From the NCBI GenBank assembly GCA_025517565.1, contig JAOPKD010000001.1, forward strand, positions 372,001-436,000: a stretch of DNA of 64,000 nt. The letters are read 5' to 3'. The notes beneath the pieces are model-generated. The model did no database searches and was not told where the DNA came from. It saw only the letters and a list, made by a program, of their open reading frames with translations. The stretch comes from Halapricum hydrolyticum (GTDB taxonomy: Archaea > Halobacteriota > Halobacteria > Halobacteriales > Haloarculaceae). Positions within the stretch are counted from its first letter, which is position 1. The number at the start of each line of letters is the position of its first letter. The position numbers and the translations under genes were made by a program. This document shows positions 34,194 through 43,329 of the stretch, one piece after another.

Positions 34194-34430
34194 ATGAGTC
34201 AGGCTGACGCCCAACGTCGTGTTCAGGCCGCGATGATTGACTCAGACACGCTGAGTCCCGAAGGGTCGGCGTCCGCTCAGAATCGAGGCGGCACCGCCTA
34301 CGTCGCGATCCCGCGCCAGCTCATCGAGCACTACGGGATCGAACCGGGGGCGTCGCTTTCGCGAGCGTTCCACCCTGAGAGTCGCGCGCTAATTATCCCG
34401 CTGTCCGACGACGTCGACCTGTTCGAGTGA
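34194..34430 (+). CDS. AbrB/MazE-like DNA-binding protein
   Basis: A 78-aa protein whose middle reads NRGGTAYVAIPRQLIEHYGIEPGASL, the swapped-hairpin AbrB/SpoVT pattern (a beta strand ending in IP, then a helix and G-I-x-x-G). Such proteins are antitoxins or transition-state type regulators. No toxin gene follows directly; the next pair is a separate VapBC. It may regulate itself through the inverted repeat in its promoter (inference). Confidence 0.65.
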   Translation: MSQADAQRRVQAAMIDSDTLSPEGSASAQNRGGTAYVAIPRQLIEHYGIEPGASLSRAFHPESRALIIPLSDDVDLFE

Positions 34431-34471
34431 CTGGCGAAATAACTACAGGGACCGATCTACAATGTATACGT

Positions 34472-34708
34472 ATGACAACGACTATCCGGGTCTCCGATGA
34501 CATCAAAGATCGACTTGAGCGGTTGAAGCGAGACGACGAGACGTTTGATGAGTTACTTGACCGCCTCAGCCGAGACGAGAAAGACATTGACGCTATCGCT
34601 GGCAGTTTCGACAGGCCAGAAGACGAAGGACTGGCCGAGTCCGTCAGCCGGGCACATGAGGAACTGAACAAGTCTCTCGAAGAGCGAATGGAGCGGTCCG
34701 AGCAGTGA
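34472..34708 (+). CDS. vapB: VapB-type antitoxin
   Basis: A 78-aa protein beginning MTTTIRVSDDIKDRLERLKR, a ribbon-helix-helix-like N-terminus as in archaeal antitoxins, followed by an acidic, helical toxin-binding tail. The ATG at 34472 follows TATACGT. Its stop overlaps the GTG start of the PIN gene (GTGA at 34705-34708), the usual coupling of a VapBC pair. Confidence 0.8.
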   Translation: MTTTIRVSDDIKDRLERLKRDDETFDELLDRLSRDEKDIDAIAGSFDRPEDEGLAESVSRAHEELNKSLEERMERSEQ

Positions 34709-35106
34709 TTGTTCTTGACAACGACGTCGCGGTCAAACTCCTTCGAGAAGACGACTCTGCGGTGAAATCTCATCTGAGTCAGTACAGCGGCGAAGCCTGG
34801 GCGATTCCGTCCTTGGTGAGCTTCGAGTTTTTCCAACACTACGGAGAGCTGACTGTTGTTGCTCAGACACAGCGGCGACTCCACGACGTTTTCGACGAGA
34901 TTCTACCGTTCACGGACGATGTCGCCGTCGAGGCCTGGCGTCTCAACGATCGGCTTCTTGCACAGGAGATCTCACTCGACATCCTCGACCTTCTGAACCT
35001 CGCCACTGCTCATGAGGCCGGGGCGACGTTCATCACACACAACAGCAACGACTTCGACAAACCATCTGTCTACCAGCTTGTTGATCTCGACGTTATCGTT
35101 TCGTGA
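34705..35106 (+). CDS. vapC: VapC-type PIN-domain toxin ribonuclease
   Basis: A 133-aa PIN protein: Asp5 and Asp7 in IVLDNDVAVKLL, Glu41 in SLVSFEFFQHYGE, the late acidic cluster in LDILDLLNLATAHEAGATFITHNSNDF. These residues form the metal-dependent RNase site. Translation starts at GTG, overlapping vapB. It lies just outside the tRNA-Ala element, in a zone with other mobile scraps, consistent with an addiction module. Confidence 0.85.
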   Translation: MIVLDNDVAVKLLREDDSAVKSHLSQYSGEAWAIPSLVSFEFFQHYGELTVVAQTQRRLHDVFDEILPFTDDVAVEAWRLNDRLLAQEISLDILDLLNLATAHEAGATFITHNSNDFDKPSVYQLVDLDVIVS

Positions 35107-35298
35107 CTCTTGTTCGGTTCTGCGCCCAGTATCGGACGATCTTCCGATTGGGAGAGACAGAGGGGGGCCTATCATACGGCAACTTCTACCGGCTAGATAA
35201 AAATCAATATTAATCATTAATAACTAGAGGGTGGCATTCTCTGCGTCGGAACAGCAGCCGATGAAATGTGTGGGGAGAATGTCTACAGAGGGATAAGG

Positions 35299-35859
35299 AT
35301 GGCACCCAGACAACAGACCAGACGAACAGTACTAAAAACAATCAGCACGGGCGTTGTTGGTGGTGTTGCTCTCAGCGGGACTGCAGCAGCAGGTGAACGC
35401 GGTTTACAGCGGGAATTGGCCGAGGTACGTTCGGCAACCGCTGCGTACAACAACCCCGCAAACGCGGAAGCAGCGGGATACCATGCTGAAGAAGCGCCTC
35501 CAGTGTGTGGGATGGGCTATCACTGGATGAATCTCGACCTCGCTATGACTTTTGAGGTCGTCAAGACCAAGCCGGAAGTGTTGGCCTATGGCGAGCGGAA
35601 TGGCAATCTTGTCCTCGGAGCGGTGGAATACGCGGTCCCGAAGGGGCCGGAGCCGTTCTTCCCGGAACCGCCTGAGGACTTGTTTGAGAACGCTGATCCA
35701 GAGTGGCATGTGCTGGAGCTTCCACCGGAAGCACCTGCGCCGACGGAAGAACTGTGGACCCTCCACGCGTGGGTTCACAATTACAATCCCGAAGGAGTAT
35801 TCCATCCAACCAATCCACGCAAGCTGTTCCATCCGGATGGCTGCGTAGGTGACCACTGA
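35299..35859 (+). CDS. Tat-exported protein of unknown function
   Basis: A 186-aa protein with a twin-arginine signal, MAPRQQTRRTVLKTISTGVV then GGVALSGTAAAGE, cleaved near AAA-G. The mature part contains GYHAEEAPPVCGMGYHWMNLDLA, repeated Pro/Glu loops and LHAWVHNYNPEGVFHPTNP with two Cys and several His, suggestive of a metal-binding or redox role, but I do not recognise the family. The ATG at 35299 gives the proper signal; an upstream ATG at 35266 is out of pattern. Confidence 0.75.
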   Translation: MAPRQQTRRTVLKTISTGVVGGVALSGTAAAGERGLQRELAEVRSATAAYNNPANAEAAGYHAEEAPPVCGMGYHWMNLDLAMTFEVVKTKPEVLAYGERNGNLVLGAVEYAVPKGPEPFFPEPPEDLFENADPEWHVLELPPEAPAPTEELWTLHAWVHNYNPEGVFHPTNPRKLFHPDGCVGDH

Positions 35860-36100
35860 AAACAATCCGTCTATTATATCTTTGATATATTTTGTCAGAC
35901 TCACTCATAACCGATGGATTTGCATTCTCCATCTAGCAGCCAGTTTTCTCGGAGTGCGTGAAACGCAGATCGGACACAGTGTCCGGTTCTCCGGCCAGTC
36001 GCGGACAGATTCGGCTCGATCACGCCGGGAGCCCCCTCGACTCGCCCCGATCACTCGCTCATTTGGGTCCTTTTTGTCCGGTCAGGGCAACATTCCGGAC

Positions 36101-36271
36101 GTGAATCTCGACGACTACCCCGACCAGGACGGAAAGAAAGTGTGGCTCTCACAGGACGAAGTCGACCAGCTCCTCGGCGAGATACCGTTCGTCAGCCCAG
36201 GTGAGTACTCGGTGTTCGAGATCGGTCGTCAGCGAGTCGATCAGCTCCGCGTCGGCGAGCATGTAAAATGA
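36101..36271 (+). pseudogene. N-terminal scrap of a tyrosine integrase
   Basis: The frame from GTG 36101 begins VNLDDYPDQDGKKVWLSQDEV, which is how I remember many haloarchaeal XerC/D-like integrases starting. After ~27 residues the similarity ends and the frame stops at 36269-36271. It would be the leftover of another integrated element. The evidence is a short match recalled from memory. Confidence 0.4.
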
Positions 36272-36366
36272 GCGCGCTCCAGCAACCAGACCCGACGAGT
36301 CTGTGTCGCCAGAACAGATCAACGGGCACCAAAACACATTTTGTGACGTGCTGAGTACGCGAAACT

Positions 36367-38682
36367 ATGCGCCAGCCGGAAAGAGGGGCGATGCAGGGTG
36401 ACGAACGGGGGGTCTCAGAACTCATCGGTGCGGTGATTATTGTCGGATTGGTGCTGACGGGGTCGCTACTCGTCGTCTATTTCGGGACGAACACCATCAA
36501 CGAGGCACAGCAGGGACAAAGCGACGAGTCGACGGAAATCGGAATCCAAGAGGTAGATTCGCGTTTGAGCACGCTGGCGACCTCCAGTGCGACGACCGTG
36601 GCGAACTTCGAGATCGGATCGAACATCGAAGGCGACGCGTCTCTCGCCGAAAACGAGGGATACGTGCACCTGACGGTCAACGAACGCAGCGCGTGTTCCG
36701 TACAGGAGTCGCTTGACTCTGTGCGCGTCGAACGCGACGATGGACAGATTGTCGCCTACGAAGCTGGGGGGACGTGGATCAAGAGTCCCGATGGGGGAGC
36801 GATCTACAACACGGCACCGGACATCTTCTACAGAAACGGGACGATCGATATCGCCCTCTTGAACCTGACTGGCAAAGTACGGGAGGGGAACAATCAGGCT
36901 GTAGTCGACGTCAACACGTCTCGACGGGACACGAAAAACGCGGTGAACACGTTATTACAGGACGAATGTGTCCGCCCGGACAACGTCACGCTGCGCGTTC
37001 AGAGCGATTTCTATCGAGGATGGGGGAATTACCTGGAGGGCGAGACCGGACTCGAACGAGTGACGTCAACGCCGTCGGGTGACGACAGTTATCTAATGGT
37101 CGACGACGCGACCCAGACCGTCACCGTCTATCTGAATCAGAGTTCGCTGCCGCGCCGGACGAACGACGAGATCAACAACGTCGTCAACGTCACCGGGGCG
37201 GACTACATGCACGACGTGACGGTCTCCGACGACGGCATCCGGATCGACAAGGGCGTCAACAACACGTACACGGTCTACAGTGAACCGATCTCCGAGCGAC
37301 CGGAGATTGGGACTGTCCGCCGGGTGGCACAGGCCGATAACGTGACTCGTCCACCGCTCGACGTCGTGTTCGTCGTCGACGAATCTGGGTCGATGGCTTG
37401 GAGCGCTGCAGGCGATTCGAAGGCCAAATACGAGGCGGTTCGGGACGCGATGAGGGATTTCACGACGTATCTCGACAGCAATATGGATCGTGTGGGTCTC
37501 GTAGGCTACAACCAGTATCACACTGAATTCGTTGTCGATAACGGGGGCGTATCATACTATCTCGACGGAGAATACCGGGAAATCAATGAAGGCTCCAACA
37601 GAGGAGCGATATACAGAACTAACAGTCGGATGTTAACAAGAGACTTCGTTGAATTCAATAGTTCGACTGTCACTGAAACCGAGGCAGTCGGGGGGACGTA
37701 TTCTGGGGGAGGTATGAAAAAGGCCGCGGGCATGCTAGATCTCCAAAGTAACGAGACTCGAAACCGCACCATTGTAATGTTAACAGATGGGAAAAACACT
37801 GGGGCCGATACGTGGTATATTGGGAAAGATTCATATACAGGGAGCAACAGCGCGACGATTGAGCTCGCTAAGCGGATGAATCAGACGGGCATGACTACCT
37901 ACACTATCGGATTCGCCGAAGACGACGATAGGGTTAATGAAGACTTCCTCAGAGACACTGCCGACGCAGGCGGTGGCGAGTACTACTTCGCAACAGACAG
38001 CGAGGAACTCGAAGACGTCTTCTCTTCGATTGCCGAGCGCGTTTCCAGCACCGAACAGGTCGGCCACTACGGTGTGACGACGAACCTCTCTACTGACGAG
38101 ACGGCACATCCGCCACAGATCACCGGCGACGTCAGTCGTATCGCAACTGCAACCGCGGACGGAAAGGAGTGGTTGAACGTCAACGATCCCACTGCGCCGT
38201 CGGCGTTCAGCCACGCCTTCGCCGTCAGTGGCGGGGACATGGTCGACTTCACGGCCACGCAGTACAGCTGTGACAAATGGGTTGGGACCGGACAGACGAA
38301 GATGATCAACGGTTCGTCGATCCCCGTCACGCGCTGTGCGGAGATGAACACTACCAGCCCGACCGTCGTAGACAGCGACAACGTTACCGTTTTCACGAAC
38401 GACGACTCCGCAGTGTTCAACGACTTCCTCGATAACACGTCGTCGGCCGAGTGGCAAACTAACCTCTCTGAAGCACTCGACGATTACGGCGGCCTCTACA
38501 ACGAGTCGTCGAACGAGCTGACACTCAAGAGCAACGAGGTGCTGGTCCTGTACGACTTCCCCGATGGGAAGCACACCGACAACAGGATGTTGATGCTTTA
38601 TAACGTCGGTCTCTCGGAAGAGGAAGCGCGTCTGACCGGCGTGATCGACATCGACATCGACAACGTCGAAGTCGCGGACTGA
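36367..38682 (+). CDS. VWA-domain pilin-like surface protein, cluster B
   Basis: A 771-aa protein with a pilin-like N-terminus (RGVSELIGAVIIVGLVLTGSL) and the same DUF7289-type first third as the cluster A protein at 17587 (QIVAYEAGGTWIKSPDGGAIY; SDFYRGWGNYLE). At ~330-560 it carries a von Willebrand A domain with a complete MIDAS (Asp338-x-Ser340-x-Ser342 in VVDESGSMAW; MLTDGKNTG later). Many N-glycosylation sequons are present. The VWA part around 37540-37900 is more AT-rich. VWA domains at pilus tips bind ligands; an adhesin role is inferred. It converges on the cluster B operon. Confidence 0.8.
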   Translation: MRQPERGAMQGDERGVSELIGAVIIVGLVLTGSLLVVYFGTNTINEAQQGQSDESTEIGIQEVDSRLSTLATSSATTVANFEIGSNIEGDASLAENEGYVHLTVNERSACSVQESLDSVRVERDDGQIVAYEAGGTWIKSPDGGAIYNTAPDIFYRNGTIDIALLNLTGKVREGNNQAVVDVNTSRRDTKNAVNTLLQDECVRPDNVTLRVQSDFYRGWGNYLEGETGLERVTSTPSGDDSYLMVDDATQTVTVYLNQSSLPRRTNDEINNVVNVTGADYMHDVTVSDDGIRIDKGVNNTYTVYSEPISERPEIGTVRRVAQADNVTRPPLDVVFVVDESGSMAWSAAGDSKAKYEAVRDAMRDFTTYLDSNMDRVGLVGYNQYHTEFVVDNGGVSYYLDGEYREINEGSNRGAIYRTNSRMLTRDFVEFNSSTVTETEAVGGTYSGGGMKKAAGMLDLQSNETRNRTIVMLTDGKNTGADTWYIGKDSYTGSNSATIELAKRMNQTGMTTYTIGFAEDDDRVNEDFLRDTADAGGGEYYFATDSEELEDVFSSIAERVSSTEQVGHYGVTTNLSTDETAHPPQITGDVSRIATATADGKEWLNVNDPTAPSAFSHAFAVSGGDMVDFTATQYSCDKWVGTGQTKMINGSSIPVTRCAEMNTTSPTVVDSDNVTVFTNDDSAVFNDFLDNTSSAEWQTNLSEALDDYGGLYNESSNELTLKSNEVLVLYDFPDGKHTDNRMLMLYNVGLSEEEARLTGVIDIDIDNVEVAD

Positions 38683-38800
38683 TCGCAGCGATTGTTGTCA
38701 AAGGCTCCCGTCGCAACTGGGCGACACGGTATTGATGTTCGGCTGTCACTACGGATGAAGTGGTTCCGACAGGCTCACGGATCGAAATGACACGCCGACA

Positions 38801-39595
38801 TCACGAATACGTGATCGAGATAACGGATTGTCGGACGTACACGCGATCCAAACTCGTACTGCCACACTGTACTGTCACCGACGTATCGGTCTCACCCGTG
38901 ACATTCCAGTCGCCGTCCGCGTTCTCGAAGTGATTGACCCACTCCCTGGTGCGACTCCCGCCGCTGAACGTGAACTCCAACTCGACCTCGTCAGCCGTCG
39001 AGGCGTTGCCGACCCCTGACGATGCGACGGGATACAGCAGCGACTGGTTGGTCAGCTGTCCCGTGAGACGGAGCGTTCCTTCGCCGCTGATCTGGCGCGC
39101 AGCATCCCCCTTGACAGCCACGAATGAGAGTATAACCGTCCCGTCCGAACAGACGAATCCCGGATCACTGGTAATGAGCCCCGCGTCGGACGCTTCCTGG
39201 AGTCTGAATAGCGCACCGTTTTCGTAACCGATCTGCACGTCGTTGTTCTCGTAGACCAGCGCGTTAAGCGGGAACGACTCTGTGTGAGTCGTACCGCCGG
39301 TATCCGTCACGTTGACCGTCACTGACGACGATGGCGAGATGGTGATCGATCCCCCGCTGAGTTCGATCGCTTCCGTTCGAGTTGGTGCCTGGTTTTCTTC
39401 GAGTTCAGTGAACGAACGGGAGATCAGGTCGAAGGTTCGCTCAGCGTTGTTCAGTTGCTGGTTCTCGTCGAACGACTCTATCTCTGACAGCCCAAACGTC
39501 GCAACGAGCCCGACTGACGTGAGGATGATCCCAAACATCAACACGAACCCGACAACGTCACTCACCCCGCGGTTACTCGATCGATGCGACATCAT
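38801..39595 (-). CDS. Minor pilin-like protein, cluster B (DUF7289-like)
   Basis: A 264-aa protein with NRGVSDVVGFVLMFGIILTSVGLVATFGL and ENQQLNNAERTFDLISRSFTELEE, directly parallel to the cluster A gene at 19348-20169. The ectodomain has two Cys and several sequons. ATGs at 39595 and 39592 are adjacent; the start overlaps the end of the PKD gene by 23 bases. Last gene of the operon. Confidence 0.8.
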   Translation of the reverse strand: MMSHRSSNRGVSDVVGFVLMFGIILTSVGLVATFGLSEIESFDENQQLNNAERTFDLISRSFTELEENQAPTRTEAIELSGGSITISPSSSVTVNVTDTGGTTHTESFPLNALVYENNDVQIGYENGALFRLQEASDAGLITSDPGFVCSDGTVILSFVAVKGDAARQISGEGTLRLTGQLTNQSLLYPVASSGVGNASTADEVELEFTFSGGSRTREWVNHFENADGDWNVTGETDTSVTVQCGSTSLDRVYVRQSVISITYS

Positions 39596-41024
39596 GACCT
39601 CCTCGCGAAGTATCATCGTACGCCTGCCTGTTATTGGTTCCAGTGGAAGACGAATCGTGATTGTGGTCTGATTTGGGATCAATGGTGATCTCGCCATTGG
39701 TTCGGCCGACAGCAGACGAGGATCGAGAAACGTCTTCTGGATCGATTACTGTCCGGTTCGTTGTACCACGGTTCCAATAGCGGAATCCAAAAGTTGTCTC
39801 CGCAGCCCCGCTCTTCAAATCACCACCGCCGTTAAACGCACAGACGCTCACACCAACTGTATCTCCAGAACTGATCGTGATTGGCAATGACCCATCTCGT
39901 GATCGCAAGGACATGATATAGCCGTCTTTTTTATTTTTGAAGTTCATTTCCCTATTGACTCCCGTCTCATAGCCCCCATCATTATTGAGATCGAAGGCTA
40001 CTTCTGGACCACGATTGTTTTTAATCTTGTTTACATTATCTGGTGGGTCAATGCTAAGATGATCCACGCGAACAGTGTAGTCCCATTCATTTGTCATAGT
40101 GAATTTCGCCCCAACTCCATTACAGCGCGTCTCACTGCTGGGAGGTGAAGAGAGGTCCTCGTTATACGCCAGACCCGAAACCCTCACTTGGCGTGTCCTG
40201 ATTGATTGAGCACCTTCGTCATCCTCGACGAGCAGCGTCACGTTGTACTGTCCGGGAGGCAGTTCCTCGCGGTAAGTTTGACCAGAGCCGGCCAATGATT
40301 CGCTTATATACCACTTGTACTCCTCGATCTCTCCATCAGGATCTCGACTGGCTGCGGCGTCGAACGTTATTTTTGCTCCACTATGGGGGAAATCAGGCGC
40401 GAACGTGAGCTTCGGAATCGGCGGTCGGTTCGTCGGGTCGATCACCTCGCCGTACTCGTTGGTATTGATGTTCTGACCGACGCCGACCCGCATCGTTCGC
40501 GTCATCGGCACGACGGCGTCGCGACTGCTTCCTGTACCAGTCTTCTCCACAGTCAGCTCGAAAGTCGAACCCGAACGGGAGAGTTGCAGGCTGACGTCCG
40601 ACGGCACTGACAGGGGGACCGTCTGTGAGACGTCTATGCCGACGACAGACATGACGAGACAGGTGTCGGTCGCGTGCGTCGCGCCATCGCAGGCGGCAGG
40701 ATCGCTTTCGTAGGAGACGCGATACTCGTGGCCGACGATCGAACCAGGTTGTTCGATAGAGACCGTCGCTTCCCCACTCTCTTCGCTCAGTGCGACGACC
40801 TCTTGGACGTCGTCAGCCAGTCGGTTGCCGATCGTATCCAGTTCGTCTCGGGCCGCGAACTCCTGTTGATCGGAAAGGAACCCACTGGCAGTACTCACCA
40901 GCATAATCAGTACGAGCCCAGTGATTGCGATTGTCAACACGTGCGTTACGGGCGTCGAAAGCCCGCGACCGTCACCCCACAACGACTGTCCCTTTGCTCC
41001 ACCCTGTCGGTTACTGTCGACCAT
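39573..41024 (-). CDS. Pilin-like protein with PKD domain, cluster B (DUF7266-like)
   Basis: A 483-aa protein. Residues 1-180 match the DUF7266 type (RGLSTPVTHVLTIAITGLVLI; IEQPGSIVGHEYRVSYES), then a PKD domain at ~205-290 (FDAAASRDPDGEIEEYKWYI ... QYNVTLLVEDDEGA) and a C-terminal ~190 residues not recognised, encoded by AT-rich DNA (about 39750-40140). The cluster A homologue is only 155 aa and has no PKD. It has its own upstream gap of 181 bases with a strong TATA box. Confidence 0.8.
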   Translation of the reverse strand: MVDSNRQGGAKGQSLWGDGRGLSTPVTHVLTIAITGLVLIMLVSTASGFLSDQQEFAARDELDTIGNRLADDVQEVVALSEESGEATVSIEQPGSIVGHEYRVSYESDPAACDGATHATDTCLVMSVVGIDVSQTVPLSVPSDVSLQLSRSGSTFELTVEKTGTGSSRDAVVPMTRTMRVGVGQNINTNEYGEVIDPTNRPPIPKLTFAPDFPHSGAKITFDAAASRDPDGEIEEYKWYISESLAGSGQTYREELPPGQYNVTLLVEDDEGAQSIRTRQVRVSGLAYNEDLSSPPSSETRCNGVGAKFTMTNEWDYTVRVDHLSIDPPDNVNKIKNNRGPEVAFDLNNDGGYETGVNREMNFKNKKDGYIMSLRSRDGSLPITISSGDTVGVSVCAFNGGGDLKSGAAETTFGFRYWNRGTTNRTVIDPEDVSRSSSAVGRTNGEITIDPKSDHNHDSSSTGTNNRQAYDDTSRGGHDVASIE

Positions 41025-41148
41025 CGTGATTCCCTCTGTTGATCTCCTGTGATGACGCTACTTTTCCGTCCCGGTCACACCATTGGGGCCACCCGGATAG
41101 CGGTTCTCGATCCGGCCCGCCCACTCATTTACCCTCGTTTTCGGCCAT

Positions 41149-41160
41149 AATATATAAATA
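41149..41160 (-). promoter_or_regulatory. TATA box upstream of the PKD gene
   Basis: On the minus strand: GGTATTTATATATTATGG. It lies in the 181-base gap between the DUF7261-like and PKD genes, about 125 bases before the ATG, so the last two genes of cluster B may be transcribed separately, with a leader. Confidence 0.6.
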
Positions 41161-41205
41161 CCATTGTGTGATTAGCGAGTGCGAAAAAGACTCGATGGCT
41201 CCCGC

Positions 41206-42189
41206 TCACGGATCGTAGACGGTGACGTTTCTGGTCGTGGCGAAGTCAGTCCGGTCGGAACGATAGGCTAGATCGACCTGTCCCTCCCAGACGACGGGTA
41301 ACACACAGGGGCCCGGATCGCTCCCGGTACAGTGTGGGTACGAGAGATCGTTCCCGGTATCGGTATTGACAGCATCGAGGGTCTCCGATTCCGAAGAATG
41401 CCACCTCCCGTCAACGACGACGTCGTACTGGCCGGCGAGGTTGTGACCGTCGGAGACGCTGATTTCGTACGGAGGGGCGAGTGTCTCGATTCCGGGGGAC
41501 GTACACTCACTGGAAAACGCTTCGCCACGCCGGAGATCGAACAATACGCGACCGCCGGTCGACTCGCAGGCCGTCGTGTCAGTCGCCCCCGTGTTCAAAT
41601 TCGTCGTCGTCACTCTCAGTGCTGCCCCGTCCCCGCCGTTCGAGCGATTGAATCGGTACTGGAGAGTCTCGCTGTCGCCACTGACATTAACCGTCATCTG
41701 TCTGCCACTCGTGTTTCGTAAATCGACGTTGAACACGATCCACCCGACATCAGCGGGATCATCGAAGAGCGACCAGTCCGAGACGCGCGAGCCACCGTCA
41801 GGATAGGTGAAGTTACGATCGGTTCGCTGGACGATTCGCGTCCCGTTTGCGAGTGTCCGGTTATACGAGATATCGACAATCTTCGTTCCGGCGGAAGCGT
41901 ACATACGGGCCAGGCCATCGCTGTAATTGGTGACCTGTCTTCGAACGTTCGCGTCTAGCTCGGCCATCGTGTTGGTCTCGTTGGCGTGATTGACCCGAAG
42001 CAGGAGAGAGCGAGTCCCCTTCTGGGCCTCGAAAGAGAACTCGCCGATCTCGGACGACTCGACGCGATCCTCCCCGGTACCGACGTTTTCCGTAAACAAG
42101 ACGGTGTTTGCGACGACCGACAGGCCGAGAATGATGACCGCGAGCGCAATCGCTCCGACGAGCAGCAACTGACCGCGACGGTCGCTCAC
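41206..42189 (-). CDS. Minor pilin-like protein, cluster B (DUF7261-like)
   Basis: A 327-aa protein beginning MSDRRGQLLLVGAIALAVIILGLSVVANTVLFTENV, parallel to the cluster A gene at 20629. The ectodomain has four Cys in the last third and many sequons. It overlaps the upstream gene by 4 bases. Confidence 0.82.
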   Translation of the reverse strand: MSDRRGQLLLVGAIALAVIILGLSVVANTVLFTENVGTGEDRVESSEIGEFSFEAQKGTRSLLLRVNHANETNTMAELDANVRRQVTNYSDGLARMYASAGTKIVDISYNRTLANGTRIVQRTDRNFTYPDGGSRVSDWSLFDDPADVGWIVFNVDLRNTSGRQMTVNVSGDSETLQYRFNRSNGGDGAALRVTTTNLNTGATDTTACESTGGRVLFDLRRGEAFSSECTSPGIETLAPPYEISVSDGHNLAGQYDVVVDGRWHSSESETLDAVNTDTGNDLSYPHCTGSDPGPCVLPVVWEGQVDLAYRSDRTDFATTRNVTVYDP

Positions 42190-42866
42190 CAGACGATCAC
42201 CCTGATTTCGACGACGTTGTAGACGGGGCCCGGAATCGCGTCCGGCACCGGATAGTACCCGCTCTTCCCGTCGATCGGGTTCGTCGTCGGATACGTATCG
42301 TACTGCCGCAGCTCTGCCGATCCGGCAGTCGGTGACGTCAACGTCATATTATCGTATAGCGTCACCTGATACGATGCGGCGACCGCACTGTCTGAGGGAG
42401 TCCCCCGGGACGCAATGACTGTCCGTTGTATCCCGTCGGATGGATCTTTCGGCAGGTATCGCATCTCGACGTTGTACATTCGATCCCGTTCGTCGAACGT
42501 CTCGCTCAGCATCGTCCCCAGCGAGCCAGGGATCTGTTCGTCCCCGTACCCGATCCGGGGATTCACGGCCCCGTAAAACGTCTGACGGGTCTGTGACCAG
42601 TTTCGGGCTAACGCAGAAAGCTGGTTCGTCTCGTCGGTGCCAGCGACGACGAGGATGTCATCAGCCTGCTGTTGGATCTCCGTGCGGACACCTTGATCAA
42701 CCGTTCCACCCGTCGTCGGTGTGATCGTGACTGCCTGAAGTGCGTACAGCAGCGCCGTCAACACGATGATTGCACTGATAATCCCTTCCAGGGTGAATGC
42801 CTGTCCACGGTCAGTCGATCGATCCCGATCGGAAGAATCCCTTGTAATCGATGTATCCTCACGCAT
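42186..42866 (-). CDS. Minor pilin-like protein, cluster B (DUF7288-like)
   Basis: A 226-aa protein with DRGQAFTLEGIISAIIVLTALLYALQAVTITPTTGG, matching the cluster A gene at 21564 (AHTLEAVIAALLLLTSLVFALQITAVTPLS). The start ATG 42866 lies one base from the stop of the upstream gene, which supports it over the longer open frame. Confidence 0.83.
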   Translation of the reverse strand: MREDTSITRDSSDRDRSTDRGQAFTLEGIISAIIVLTALLYALQAVTITPTTGGTVDQGVRTEIQQQADDILVVAGTDETNQLSALARNWSQTRQTFYGAVNPRIGYGDEQIPGSLGTMLSETFDERDRMYNVEMRYLPKDPSDGIQRTVIASRGTPSDSAVAASYQVTLYDNMTLTSPTAGSAELRQYDTYPTTNPIDGKSGYYPVPDAIPGPVYNVVEIRVIVW

Positions 42867-42867
42867 C

Positions 42868-43329
42868 TTACCACACTCGCACGACGAGGCGACACGCTGG
42901 ATCGCACTCCGGGTCATCCATTGTGATTATCCGTGCCGACGTCGCTACTTCTCGATCGTAGAGACGGTTCACTGTCGACTCGATATGTGTTTCCCCATCG
43001 AGCGTCTCGACGGTGATGTTGAGATTCACCGTCGACGGCAATCCAAACCGGTCGCGAAGGTCACTCTCTGGCTGGTTGAGCGTCGCCGTCACACGCGTCG
43101 CGTTGAGATGATTCGGCTCCGACCCCTCCGAAAGGTTGTGCATCATCTGGGTCGTCACCTGTTCAGCCTGCGCCCGTTCAGCACCGCTTGCAGAGGACTG
43201 AAACGGTGTCAACAGGCCAGGAAATAGCGATAGCACGAATACGAATACGACGAGGAAGACGCCGATCCCGACGGCGAAGTCCTGTAGCGTCTGTCCCCGT
43301 TCGTCCGTCAGGAGTTGTCCCCGTTCCAT
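42868..43329 (-). CDS. Minor pilin-like protein, cluster B (DUF7287-like)
   Basis: A 153-aa protein with DERGQTLQDFAVGIGVFLVVFVFVLSLFPGLLTPF. ATG 43329 is preferred; GTG 43344 would add five residues. It overlaps the end of the TadC-like gene by 22 bases, tying the minor pilins to the secretion machinery. Confidence 0.83.
   Translation of the reverse strand: MERGQLLTDERGQTLQDFAVGIGVFLVVFVFVLSLFPGLLTPFQSSASGAERAQAEQVTTQMMHNLSEGSEPNHLNATRVTATLNQPESDLRDRFGLPSTVNLNITVETLDGETHIESTVNRLYDREVATSARIITMDDPECDPACRLVVRVW

Noticed and set aside
36149..36337. 62-codon minus-strand frame (contains TWADERYLAEELVDF)
   Set aside because: It is antisense to the integrase scrap and part of it is simply the complement of that coding pattern; no start context.
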